A DNA stretch of 11,910 nucleotides from Alphaproteobacteria bacterium (GTDB taxonomy: Bacteria; Pseudomonadota; Alphaproteobacteria; Acetobacterales; Acetobacteraceae), in the NCBI GenBank assembly GCA_013298245.1, contig JAAFHD010000015.1, forward strand, positions 1-11,910. The letters are read 5' to 3'. Each line of letters begins with the position of its first letter. The first letter of the stretch is position 1. The notes under the pieces are model-generated. The model saw only the letters and a program-made list of their open reading frames with translations, searched no databases and was not told the DNA's origin. Positions 1-6,305 of the stretch are shown here, one piece after another. A program made the translations under genes and the position numbers.

Positions 1-72
1 CGCCCGCTGGTGCCGACCGCAGACAACGTCCGCGAGCCGCAGAACCGCCGCGTGGAAATCGTCCTGCGCTAA
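1..72 (+). CDS. OmpA-family outer membrane protein, C-terminal fragment
   Basis: Only the last 23 codons and the TAA stop are in the window; the gene begins off the left edge. The visible peptide starts RPLVPTADNV, runs through EPQNRRVEI and ends in VLR. In OmpA/MotB-type peptidoglycan-binding domains the segment with EPQNRRV closes the domain, where Asn and Arg residues contact diaminopimelate. The protein is therefore likely an outer-membrane-anchored or periplasmic peptidoglycan-binding protein. The same tail, about two-thirds identical in nucleotides, recurs at 480-551 in the decayed paralogue downstream, so these were tandem duplicates. A strong terminator follows 26 bp after the stop. 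Family is fairly certain; the architecture of the missing N-terminal part is unknown. Confidence 0.8.
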   Translation, partial: RPLVPTADNVREPQNRRVEIVLR

Positions 73-98
73 TACCGCAGCACGGCTGAAATTGGGGA

Positions 99-130
99 AC
101 GGGCGGCGCTTGCGTCGCCCGTTTTCGTTT
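99..130 (+). terminator. Rho-independent terminator after the OmpA-family gene
   Basis: A 10-bp stem (99-108 with 113-122, one G-U pair) closes a CTTG tetraloop. It is followed by a T-rich tail, TTTCGTTT, at 123-130. It lies 26 bp after the stop at 70-72 and before the next ribosome binding site, so it should isolate the upstream OmpA gene from the decayed copy downstream. Confidence 0.85.
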
Positions 131-195
131 GGGGTCGTGTCAGCGCTGCGTGGACCACTGAAAGACGCATGAATTGAGTATGGAGGCGGCGGATC

Positions 196-551
196 GTGCG
201 GACATTGCTGCTTGCGGCCATGTTGGCCGTATCGCCGGTCGCGATTGCGGCGAAGCCGGCCACGGAGCCGGCTCCATCTGCTTGCTCGTCTTTGCCCTCG
301 TTCGCTTTCTTTTTCGATCGAGGCCGAGCGGACTTGACCGATCGTACACACCAGATGACCGCCCAGGCCTTAGACATTCATTTGCGTTACCCACACCTAC
401 CCATCGCGCTGTTCGGCAACACCGACACCGCCGGGGCGCCTCAGGACAGTCAAACACTGTCCATGCGCACGGCGACAGCAGCCCGCTTGTGCCGACAGGA
501 GATGGCGTTGATGAGCCGCAGAATCGCGTGGTGTTTCTCGTCTTCCGTTGA
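196..551 (+). pseudogene. Decayed OmpA-family paralogue (internal out-of-frame deletion)
   Basis: A GTG start at 196 is preceded by GGAGG at 182-186. It opens a signal peptide (MRTLLLAAMLAVSPVAIAA) and an OmpA-like domain start with FFFDRGRADLT, NTDTAG and LSMRTA, ending near position 470. The family's closing segment, SPLVPTGDGV through EPQNR to VFR and TGA, reappears in another frame at 480-551. It matches the tail of the gene at 1-72 at 15 of 23 residues. In intact OmpA domains about 25-28 residues separate the LS-R motif from the GRGE-PLVPT region; here they are nearly adjacent. A deletion of roughly 75-80 nt that also shifted the frame explains both facts. The undisrupted starting frame would run on to 786, antisense to the permease gene, giving a Pro/Ala-rich tail with no family resemblance. 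A single-base sequencing error would not restore the missing residues. Confidence 0.75.
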
Positions 552-583
552 GCCCGAGGGGATTGAGCGACAAGCGCTCTCCG

Positions 584-1402
584 CTACGCCCCCTTCACCC
601 CACCCGCCGTCAGCCCCGCCACGATCTGCTTCTGCGCCAGCAGCGTCAGCAGCAACACCGGCGCCGTCACCAGCAGCGCCGCCGCTGACAGCGGCCCCCA
701 GGCCACCTGCTCAAACGTCAGCATGTTGTTCACCGCGACCGGCAGCGTGCGCGTCTCCCGCCCCGCCAGCACCACGGCGAAGATGAAGTTGTTCCAGGAA
801 AAGATGAACGACAGGATGCAGGCCACCGTGATGCCAGGCCGCGCCAAGGGCATCGCGACATAGCGAAACGCCTGCCAGATGGTCGCGCCATCGACCAGCG
901 CCGCTTCTTCCAATTCCGCCGGCAACCCCTCGAAAAACGAGATCATCACCCACACCACGATGGGCAGCGTGATGACCAGGTGCGTCAGCACGATGGGCAC
1001 CAGCGTGCCCGTCAGCCCCAGCCACTGGAACATCAGGAACAGCGGAATCAGATATGACAGGCCGGGCGTGATGCGCGCGATCAGGATCAGCGCCGCCGCG
1101 CGCGTGGCGCGCATCTTGGCGATGCCATAGCCCGCCGGCATACCCAGCAGCAGCGCAATGCCGGTCGCAGAAAACGACACCACCACGCTGTTCCACGCGT
1201 ACAGCAGAAAATCATTGCGTGCGAAAACCTCGGCATAGTTCGCAAGCGTTGGTGGTGCCGGGATGAACACCGGCGGGAAGGCCGTGTTGTCCAGCTCGTT
1301 CTTCAACGACAGCGACAACATCCACAAAAACACCATCACCGCGGGCGCAATCAGCACCAGCACCGACAGCCCGAACGCCACCCGACCCGCCAGTTTTTTC
1401 AT
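584..1402 (-). CDS. Sugar-type ABC transporter permease (MalG-like, CUT1 family)
   Basis: Inner-membrane subunit of a carbohydrate importer, 272 residues, usual length for MalG/UgpE-type permeases. About six hydrophobic segments are visible, the first at residues 9-31. The cytoplasmic EAA loop, which docks to the ATPase, lies at 165-191: it starts EEAALVDGATIWQAF and includes the conserved ALVDGA and PL-RPGI. The extracytoplasmic motif FSWNNFIFA (201-209) is typical of this partner. I chose the ATG at 1402 because it overlaps the stop of the other permease as ATGA; this indicates translational coupling. An upstream ATG at 1426 would add eight residues inside that gene. It is the last gene of the binding protein, permease, permease unit and ends 32 bp from the convergent decayed OmpA gene. 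Substrate unknown. No ATPase gene is adjacent, so an unlinked MsmK/UgpC-type ATPase is presumably shared. Confidence 0.93.
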   Translation of the reverse strand: MKKLAGRVAFGLSVLVLIAPAVMVFLWMLSLSLKNELDNTAFPPVFIPAPPTLANYAEVFARNDFLLYAWNSVVVSFSATGIALLLGMPAGYGIAKMRATRAAALILIARITPGLSYLIPLFLMFQWLGLTGTLVPIVLTHLVITLPIVVWVMISFFEGLPAELEEAALVDGATIWQAFRYVAMPLARPGITVACILSFIFSWNNFIFAVVLAGRETRTLPVAVNNMLTFEQVAWGPLSAAALLVTAPVLLLTLLAQKQIVAGLTAGGVKGA

Positions 1403-2268
1403 ACCCGCACCCGCTCGCGCGTCCACATCAGCAGCGCCGCCAGCAAAAGGATCAGCGCGAAGAACACCACCACCACGGCACTCGCATAGCCGATATTGTA
1501 GAAGGCGAAGGCCTGCAGATAGAGGAAGATGTTGATCGTCTCCGACGCGCTCCCCGGCCCGCCCTGGGTGATGACATAGATGATGTCGAAGGCCTTCAAC
1601 GCATCGATCGTGCGGATGATCAACGCCACCACGATATACGGCGCCAACAACGGCAAGGTGATGTGCCGGAACGCCTGCCAGGGCGTGGCGCCATCGATCT
1701 TGGCCGCCTCATAAGGGTCGATCGGCAGCGCCGACAAACCGCCCAGCAACAGCAGCATCACCAACGGCGTCCAGTGCCAGGTCTCCACCATCACCAGCGT
1801 CGGGATCACGCTGTCGGGGTGATAGACCCACATGCTGGGCGGTATCCCCATCTGCGACAGCAACCAGTTCAACACCCCCAATTGCGGGTGGAACATCATC
1901 GTCCAGACCAGCGCCACCGCCACCGGTGTCGCCATCATCGGCAGGATGAAAATCGTTCGCGCCACACCGCGCAACGGGAACTTCTGGTGAAACACCAGCG
2001 CCGCCGCCAACCCCAGCACCAACGGAAAAACCACTGAAAGTGCTGTGAAATACAAGGTCCGCACCATCGCCCACAAAAACCGCTCATCCCCGAACAGCTT
2101 CACGTAGTTGGCGAACCCCACCCACTCCGGCGTGCTGCCAATCCGCCACTCGAACGCACTGACATAGACCGTGAACACCCACGGAAAGACGATCACAGCG
2201 ATAATCGCCAGCGCGGCCGGCACAACAAACCACCAGTAGCGCCTGGCATAATTGCGGGAACGGATCAT
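1399..2268 (-). CDS. Sugar-type ABC transporter permease (MalF/UgpA-like, CUT1 family)
   Basis: Membrane subunit of 289 residues that would pair with the downstream MalG-like permease. The first membrane segment is at residues 12-35 and five more follow. The EAA loop is at about 186-212 (starting YEAAKIDGATPWQAF, then PLLAPYI). The segment YVITQGGPGSASETINIF at 231-248 is the typical MalF/UgpA signature before the last membrane helix. Its TGA at 1399-1401 overlaps the next gene's ATG. No convincing Shine-Dalgarno sequence precedes the ATG at 2268. About 260 bp of repeat-rich DNA separates it from the binding-protein gene upstream, so relative expression may be set by that element or by another promoter. 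At 289 residues it is the short UgpA type, lacking the extra periplasmic domain of enterobacterial MalF. Confidence 0.93.
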   Translation of the reverse strand: MIRSRNYARRYWWFVVPAALAIIAVIVFPWVFTVYVSAFEWRIGSTPEWVGFANYVKLFGDERFLWAMVRTLYFTALSVVFPLVLGLAAALVFHQKFPLRGVARTIFILPMMATPVAVALVWTMMFHPQLGVLNWLLSQMGIPPSMWVYHPDSVIPTLVMVETWHWTPLVMLLLLGGLSALPIDPYEAAKIDGATPWQAFRHITLPLLAPYIVVALIIRTIDALKAFDIIYVITQGGPGSASETINIFLYLQAFAFYNIGYASAVVVVFFALILLLAALLMWTRERVRV

Positions 2269-2365
2269 GCGAGGATGGGAGAGGTTACGCTGGTTGCCTG
2301 CAGGGGGGCTCTGCCCCCCTGCACCCCCCGCCAGGAGCCACGGGCCCCTGGACCCGTGGAGTTTA

Positions 2366-2442
2366 CTTTGAAGTTGGGGGAGGGGGCACGACGCAACCGC
2401 GCCGGTAGAGCGACCGCGCCGCCCCCTCCCCCAACTTCAAAG
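2366..2442. repeat. Central 21-bp perfect inverted repeat
   Basis: The arms are 2366-2386 and 2422-2442, exact reverse complements (CTTTGAAGTTGGGGGAGGGGG type), around a 35-nt loop at 2387-2421. It forms the junction of the two inverted repeat copies and is the strongest RNA hairpin in the window. No T-run follows on either side, so it is not a classical intrinsic terminator. Confidence 0.9.
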
Positions 2443-2475
2443 CACCCGGGACACAAGGGCCTCTCGGCCCTTGGC

Positions 2476-2494
2476 GGGTGGGGTGTGGGGAGGG
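2476..2494 (+). other. Potential G-quadruplex motif
   Basis: Four G tracts of three to four bases are separated by loops of 1, 3 and 1 bases (GGG-T-GGGG-TGT-GGGG-A-GGG), which meets the usual G-quadruplex pattern. It lies on the plus strand, which is the template strand for the ABC transporter transcript, and overlaps the left arm of the 2485-2509 hairpin. Whether it folds is not known. Confidence 0.5.
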
Positions 2495-2527
2495 CAGCGC
2501 CCTCCCCACGGGCCGCCAGTGCCACCC

Positions 2528-3850
2528 TCACCCTTCCCGCTCGCTCCGTTCCAGCACTGGCCGGAATGCTGCCGTGGCTGCGCGCAGTTCGGTGGCGGGG
2601 TCGTTGCCGCCGATGGTGTTGGTCAGGGCCGTGCCGATGACGTCGCGGAATTCGGTGACGGGCAGGATTTCGGGCAGGCCCGCGCGGGCGATGCGGGCCG
2701 AGGCTTCGAGCGTGGTGAAGAATTCGCGCGGGAAGCGGCTGCGGCTGATTTCCTCTTCGTTGCGGAAGGGGCTGCTGCGGGCGGGCACCCCGGCGCCGGC
2801 CGCGAGCATGCGCAGCTGCATTTGTTTGCCCAGCGCCCATTGCAGGTAATACCAGGCCGGGCCGCGTTTGCGGGATGCTTCGGGGATGCCGTAACCGGCG
2901 CCGAACAGCGCGCAGTGGTGGTGTGCGGGGCCGCGCGGGACGACCGCGTAGCCCACTTTGCCGGCGACGCGGCTGCGTTGGGGATCTTCAAGGGGGGCGG
3001 CGAAACCGATGCCGTCCACCCACATCGCGGCGCGGCCTTGCATGAAGGTGGTCTGGCATTCGTTCCAGTTGAAGCCGATGGAGCCGGGCGGCGAGGCGTC
3101 ACGCAGGAAGCGCTGGTATTGGCGCGCGGCCCAGATGGCGTCGTCGCTGTCGGTGATGAGTTGGCGTTGCGCGTTGATCATGTCGCGCTGACCGGTGCCC
3201 AGAAGGTAGGACGACCACAGGACGACGTTGGCGTTCTTCAGCCCGCGGCCGACATGGCCGAAGATTTGCCGGGATGGGTCGGCGATGCGGCGCGCAGCCT
3301 CGAACATCTCGTCCCAGGTGGTGGGGGGTACGATGTTGCGCGCGGCCAGCAATTCCTTGTTGTAGTAGAGGATGAAGTAATCCGCGAAGGCCGGCAGGGT
3401 ATCCATGCGGCCATCGGCCTGGGTCGCGTATTCACGCATGCCCGCACCGATGTCATCGAAGTCGAAATCCGGGTTGGTCAGGGCGCGGTCGGCGATCAGG
3501 GCGCGGATATCGGTGTTCCAGCGCGCGCGGCCGACCTGGCGCTTGTTCACGTGCAGCGAGACTTCGCCCACATCGAAGCTGGGGCGGCCGGATGCGTATT
3601 CGATGATGATCTTCTGCCGGTGCTGTTGTTCGGGCACCACTTCCACGCCAGCACGGATGCCGGTCAGTTCCTCAAATTCGCGGTTGTGCTGCACAAGCAA
3701 CTGACCGCGCGGAGAGAGCTGCACCGACACTTCGATGCGCTCGCCGCGGAAGCGCCGCCAGTCGAAAGCGGATTGCGCGCCGGCCTGTTCAACGACCATC
3801 GGCGCCGAAAGCGCGCCGAGCAGGGTGGCGCGACGTGTTGTGCCTTGCAT
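2528..3850 (-). CDS. Sugar-type ABC transporter substrate-binding protein
   Basis: Periplasmic solute-binding protein, 440 residues, of the SBP_bac_1 family that serves CUT1 importers. The N-terminus carries TTRRATLLGALSAPMVV and then AGAQS. That is a signal peptide with a twin Arg (Tat-like, but the Sec route is possible) and probable cleavage after AGA near residue 26. Family features include FEELTGI near 60-65, the hinge-type segment YFILYYNKEL, PTTWDEMFEAAR, and the FMQGRAAMWVDG motif. The ATG at 3850 was chosen because GGAGGA lies 5 nt upstream (3856-3861) and the signal peptide begins at once; upstream in-frame starts to 3916 lack this. It is the first gene of the transporter unit and diverges from the alpha/beta hydrolase. 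The ligand cannot be read from the sequence: a sugar, polyol or glycerol-phosphate-like compound is likely for this family. Confidence 0.92.
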   Translation of the reverse strand: MQGTTRRATLLGALSAPMVVEQAGAQSAFDWRRFRGERIEVSVQLSPRGQLLVQHNREFEELTGIRAGVEVVPEQQHRQKIIIEYASGRPSFDVGEVSLHVNKRQVGRARWNTDIRALIADRALTNPDFDFDDIGAGMREYATQADGRMDTLPAFADYFILYYNKELLAARNIVPPTTWDEMFEAARRIADPSRQIFGHVGRGLKNANVVLWSSYLLGTGQRDMINAQRQLITDSDDAIWAARQYQRFLRDASPPGSIGFNWNECQTTFMQGRAAMWVDGIGFAAPLEDPQRSRVAGKVGYAVVPRGPAHHHCALFGAGYGIPEASRKRGPAWYYLQWALGKQMQLRMLAAGAGVPARSSPFRNEEEISRSRFPREFFTTLEASARIARAGLPEILPVTEFRDVIGTALTNTIGGNDPATELRAATAAFRPVLERSEREG

Positions 3851-3962
3851 GGGCTTCCTCCGTTTGTTGGGGTGATGCTGCGCCATGCGCGCGGGGGCGT
3901 GCAAGTGTATCGTCACGCCGCTGCGCTTTCCGGCGGGCAGGCAACTGCTCTACAGCGGTGGG
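3851..3962. promoter_or_regulatory. Divergent promoter region, ABC transporter / hydrolase
   Basis: These 112 bp separate the start of the binding-protein gene (minus) from the hydrolase start (plus). The ribosome binding site of the binding protein (GGAGGA on the minus strand, 3856-3861) lies here. Both promoters should lie here unless one is inside a coding region, but I see no clear -35/-10 pair. An alternative upstream hydrolase start at 3885 would shorten this gap to 34 bp. Confidence 0.5.
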
Positions 3963-4721
3963 ATGGAAGATATCGGAACAATCCCCGCCGCTGATGGCAC
4001 GCTGCTGGCCTATCGGCGCATCGCCGGGCGCGGGCCTGGCGTGCTGTTTCTCGGCGGTTTCAACTCGGACATGACGGGCACCAAGGCGGCCGCGCTGGCC
4101 GAATGGTCGGTGCGCGAGGGCCGTGCGTTTTGCCGCTTCGACTATGCCGGCCATGGTGCCTCGGGCGGCGAATTCGCCGAGGGCACGATCGGGCGCTGGG
4201 CCGCCGATGCCATGATGGTGCTGGATGCGCTGACCGAAGGGCCGCAAATCCTTGTGGGGTCATCCATGGGTGGTTGGATCGCAGCACTGGTCGCGCGCGC
4301 GCGACCCGCACGGGTGGCGGGGATGGTGTGCATCGCCCCCGCCCCCGACTTCACCGAGGACCTGATGTGGGAGAATTTCCCGCCCGACGTCCGCACCGCC
4401 ATCGCGCGCGACGGCGTATGGCACCGCCCCAGCGAATATGGCGCCGACTACCCCATAACACGCGCCTTGATCGAGGACGGGCGGCGCAACCTGGTGCTGC
4501 GCGACGGCCTGGATTTCGCCTTCCCGGTGCGGCTTCTGCAGGGCATGCAAGACCTGGACGTGCCGTGGCGCCACGCGTTGCGGATGGTGGATGCGATCCA
4601 AGGCGGCGATGTGCGCGCGGTGCTGGTCAAGGATGGCGACCACCGGCTGTCCCGCCCGCAGGATATCGCCCTGCTGGAGGCGGAAGTGGCGGCATTGGCA
4701 AGTGCCGTCGCCATGCCATAA
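3963..4721 (+). CDS. Alpha/beta hydrolase, ABHD10-like (serine esterase or thioesterase)
   Basis: A soluble alpha/beta hydrolase of 252 residues. The order of motifs follows mitochondrial ABHD10 and its bacterial relatives: LFLGGFNSDMTGTKA (29-43, oxyanion region), CRFDYAGHGASGG (57-69), GPQILVGSSMGGW (93-105) with nucleophile Ser101 in G-S-S-M-G, GMQDLDVPW with candidate acid Asp197, and DGDHRLS with His227. Human ABHD10 is known as an acyl-glucuronide esterase and a protein S-depalmitoylase; the bacterial substrate is unknown, so only ester or thioester hydrolysis is inferred. No signal peptide is seen, so it should be cytoplasmic. The start at 3963 fits the family N-terminus but lacks a strong ribosome binding site; 3885 is an in-frame alternative adding 26 residues. 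The RutE-like gene follows after 27 bp, suggesting one transcript. Confidence 0.88.
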   Translation: MEDIGTIPAADGTLLAYRRIAGRGPGVLFLGGFNSDMTGTKAAALAEWSVREGRAFCRFDYAGHGASGGEFAEGTIGRWAADAMMVLDALTEGPQILVGSSMGGWIAALVARARPARVAGMVCIAPAPDFTEDLMWENFPPDVRTAIARDGVWHRPSEYGADYPITRALIEDGRRNLVLRDGLDFAFPVRLLQGMQDLDVPWRHALRMVDAIQGGDVRAVLVKDGDHRLSRPQDIALLEAEVAALASAVAMP

Positions 4722-4748
4722 GGGCGCCCATCAACACAGGATTTTCGC

Positions 4749-5342
4749 ATGGCCGAAACGCTTTCCCCCGCCGCCCTGGACCAGCTGTTCCGTGAGGCGC
4801 GCACGCAGAACAAATGGCAGGACAAGCCCGTCACCGACGAGGCTATCCGCGCGCTTTACGACACGCTGAAATGGGGCCCGACCAGCGCCAATTCGTCTCC
4901 CGCGCGGTTCATTTTCGTGCGCACGCCGGAGGGCAAGGCCAAGCTGAAACCCGCACTTTCGGCCGGCAATCTGGAAAAGACGATGAACGCGCCGGTGACG
5001 GTGATCGTGGCGCATGATCCGAAGTTTTATGACGAACTGCCGCGGCTGTTCCCGCACAACCAGGACGCCAAGAACTGGTTCAGCGGCAACTATTCCCTTG
5101 CCGAGCAGACCGCCTTCCGCAACGGCACGCTGCAAGGCGCCTATCTGATGATCGCGGCGCGCGCGATGGGCCTGGATTGCGGCGCGATGAGTGGCTTCGA
5201 CGCGATCAAGGTGGAAGAATCCTTCATGGCCGATACCGGCTGGAAGGCGAATTTCCTGGTGAACCTGGGCTATGGCGACCCGGCCGGCGTGTTTGCGCGC
5301 AGCCCGCGTTTGTCGTTTGAAGAAGCGGCGCGCTGGGCCTGA
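4749..5342 (+). CDS. rutE: RutE-like malonic semialdehyde reductase (nitroreductase family)
   Basis: An FMN-dependent NAD(P)H oxidoreductase of 197 residues, the length of Escherichia coli RutE. Recognisable blocks are [11 protein letters not shown] (13-23), [15 protein letters not shown] (40-54, the FMN-binding start), [12 protein letters not shown] (68-79), [18 protein letters not shown] (117-134), [13 protein letters not shown] (147-159), and [22 protein letters not shown] (172-193). In the Rut uracil-degradation pathway RutE reduces toxic malonic semialdehyde to 3-hydroxypropionate. No other rut genes (rutA-D, rutF, rutG) are in the window, so it may instead detoxify semialdehyde from another source or reduce another small aldehyde, enone or nitro compound. 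It lies 27 bp after the hydrolase gene in the same direction. The family is clear; the exact substrate is not proven. Its stop lies 1 bp from that of the convergent small gene. Confidence 0.9.
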   Translation: MAETLSPAALDQLFREARTQNKWQDKPVTDEAIRALYDTLKWGPTSANSSPARFIFVRTPEGKAKLKPALSAGNLEKTMNAPVTVIVAHDPKFYDELPRLFPHNQDAKNWFSGNYSLAEQTAFRNGTLQGAYLMIAARAMGLDCGAMSGFDAIKVEESFMADTGWKANFLVNLGYGDPAGVFARSPRLSFEEAARWA

Positions 5343-5343
5343 G

Positions 5344-5565
5344 TTATTCGCCCGGGACGATCACACGTTCCGGGCGACCCACCGGCATCGCCGCGCGGCG
5401 CGCCAGGGTGTCACGCAGCGTCGCGTCTTGGCGCAGGCGGTGTAGCCGGTCCTGCGCCGTGTCCCGGCGGCGATTATCCAGCCACACCAGCGCCAACGGC
5501 ACCACAGCGAGGATGGCCATGAACACCACCAGCAGGCTGGGCGCCAGGTGCAGCGTGTTGAACAT
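5344..5565 (-). CDS. Small single-span membrane protein, unknown function
   Basis: A 73-residue protein I do not recognise. Residues 8-29 form one hydrophobic membrane segment (APSLLVVFMAILAVVPLALVWL). A basic, Arg-rich, probably helical cytoplasmic region follows (NRRRDTAQDRLHRLRQ), with a short tail, VGRPERVIVPGE. The ATG at 5565 has a good AGGAG ribosome binding site seven bases upstream, which supports translation. It converges on the RutE-like gene with 1 bp between stop codons, and diverges from the PepSY gene across a 109-bp region with a probable OmpR-type operator. It may share regulation with that gene, but this is inference. Confidence 0.7.
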   Translation of the reverse strand: MFNTLHLAPSLLVVFMAILAVVPLALVWLDNRRRDTAQDRLHRLRQDATLRDTLARRAAMPVGRPERVIVPGE

Positions 5566-5612
5566 GGGTGGCTCCTATCTCTCGAACTGCCCCTTTCTGG
5601 CACGCTGTCGAT

Positions 5613-5649
5613 GAACCTTCCCTGAGCGTTGCGTTCAGGCAAGGTTCAG
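5613..5649. promoter_or_regulatory. Putative response-regulator operator: GTTCAG repeats in an imperfect palindrome
   Basis: GTTCAG occurs at 5633-5638 and 5644-5649, a direct repeat with an 11-bp period, the spacing typical of OmpR/PhoB-family dimer sites on one DNA face. The same bases lie in a 13-bp imperfect inverted repeat (5613-5625 with 5635-5647, one mismatch, 9-bp centre). It sits in the 109-bp region between the small membrane-protein gene and the PepSY gene. PepSY genes are often controlled by, and adjacent to, two-component regulators, but none is next to this copy. No T-run follows, so a terminator is unlikely. Confidence 0.5.
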
Positions 5650-5674
5650 CGCGGGCAGGGCTGAATAGGCTTCG

Positions 5675-5989
5675 ATGCTCCGCAAAGCCTTGATCATGTT
5701 GTGCTTGGCCACTCTGGCCATGCCAGCGACCGCCCAGGACCGCCGCGATCACGAACGCGCGAGGGCGGCGCTGGAAGCCGGCCAGATTCGCCCCTTGGCG
5801 GAGGTGCTGACCGATGCCGAACGCCGCTTCCTGGGCCGCGTCATCGAGGCCGAGTTGGAACGCGATGACGGCACCTGGCTGTATGAACTGAAAATCCTGC
5901 CGCCGAATGGCCGAATGTTCGTGGTGGAAATCGACGCGGCGACCGGTGCGCTGCTGCGCACCCGCGGACCGGTGCAGGTCAGGCGGTAG
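5675..5989 (+). CDS. Secreted PepSY-domain protein
   Basis: A 104-residue exported protein. Residues 1-20 are a signal peptide with probable cleavage after ATA (then QDRRDHERA). The rest is one PepSY domain: ARAALEAGQIRPLAEVL (29-45), then a beta-sheet region with WLYELKILPPNGRMFVVEIDAATGALL (68-94), including the typical E-D--TG pattern. PepSY domains are small periplasmic modules thought to inhibit or sense partner proteins; genes like this are often the first of a sensor-kinase operon. Here it stands alone: the next gene is convergent soxZ, whose stop lies inside this gene's last 11 bp. The ATG at 5675 has no strong ribosome binding site but fits the signal peptide exactly. Regulation by the upstream GTTCAG repeats is likely by position. 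Confidence 0.85.
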   Translation: MLRKALIMLCLATLAMPATAQDRRDHERARAALEAGQIRPLAEVLTDAERRFLGRVIEAELERDDGTWLYELKILPPNGRMFVVEIDAATGALLRTRGPVQVRR

Positions 5990-6305
5990 TGACGCGCGCG
6001 CTGTGCCGCGCCTGGCGCCCGGCTTCATCGAACCAGGTGAATTCCACATCGCTGCTGCGTTCAATTCGCAGCCAGAATACGTGGAATGGGTTGGCCGCGG
6101 TGCCATTATGCAGGGCGGCGTCCAGCGCGACATCCCCGTTCACGCGCACCAGCAGGCGGGTCAGGATATCGCGCGGCACCGTACGGCCGGCGTCCTGACG
6201 CAGCCCGGTTTCCATTGGGTGTTCCATCAGCGTGCGGATTTCAAAGGCTTCGCCGGCGCGAACCTGGCGGGGGATACGCACACGCGGCGCGGTCAGAGTG
6301 GTCAT
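5979..6305 (-). CDS. soxZ: Sulfur carrier complex subunit SoxZ
   Basis: SoxZ of 108 residues, the expected length. It forms a heterodimer with SoxY and lacks its own signal peptide, normally riding through the Tat system with SoxY. Family features are PRVRIPRQVRAGEAFEIRTLMEHPMETG (7-34, in which the LMEHPMETG block is diagnostic), NGTAANPFHVFWLR (67-80) and a closing beta strand, DVEFTWFDEAG. In the Sox pathway SoxYZ carries sulfur intermediates bound to the SoxY C-terminal Cys while SoxAX, SoxB and SoxCD act on them. The ATG overlaps the soxY stop as ATGA. The reading frame stays open far upstream, but the soxY overlap and family N-terminus fix the start at 6305. Its 3' end overlaps the convergent PepSY gene by 11 bp. 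No soxA, soxX, soxB or soxCD is in the window. Confidence 0.94.
   Translation of the reverse strand: MTTLTAPRVRIPRQVRAGEAFEIRTLMEHPMETGLRQDAGRTVPRDILTRLLVRVNGDVALDAALHNGTAANPFHVFWLRIERSSDVEFTWFDEAGRQARHSARVTTA

Larger units (their letters stand above)
2297..2512. repeat. Composite hairpin-rich intergenic repeat (two inverted ~90-bp copies)
   Basis: This fills most of the 259-bp gap (2269-2527) between the binding-protein and permease genes; no coding sequence is evident there. Five hairpins sit in a row: 2300-2322 (10 bp, 3-nt loop), 2338-2359 (7 bp, 8-nt loop), 2366-2442 (21 bp perfect, 35-nt loop), 2454-2473 (8 bp, TCTC loop) and 2485-2509 (11 bp, AGC loop). The right half read in reverse complement aligns with the left half: G-tract hairpin, then ACCCC-CCGCCA, a GGCCC-type hairpin, CCCG-TG, then CTTTGAAG plus G tracts. 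The unit is therefore two diverged copies placed head to head. I recall similar G/C-tract intergenic elements in Acetobacteraceae genomes but cannot check. In mRNA from the minus strand it could stabilise the 3' end of the binding-protein message or limit readthrough. Confidence 0.85.

Noticed and set aside
565..579. 5-bp hairpin between the decayed OmpA gene and the permease stop, as a possible terminator
   Set aside because: The stem is too short and no T-run follows on either strand.
2297..2512. The hairpin array as a CRISPR array or transposon end
   Set aside because: There are no regular repeat-spacer units, no transposase and no flanking target duplication that I can see.
2471..3994. 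A 507-codon open frame on the plus strand opposite the ABC binding-protein gene
   Set aside because: Antisense shadow of a high-GC gene; no family motifs, while the opposite strand has a clear signal peptide, ribosome binding site and SBP motifs.
3963..5342. The hydrolase plus reductase as part of a rut uracil operon (RutD + RutE)
   Set aside because: The hydrolase motifs match ABHD10 rather than RutD, and no other rut gene is present.
5613..5647. The imperfect palindrome before the PepSY gene as an intrinsic terminator
   Set aside because: It has no T-run on either side and lies between two divergent starts, where a terminator is not expected.
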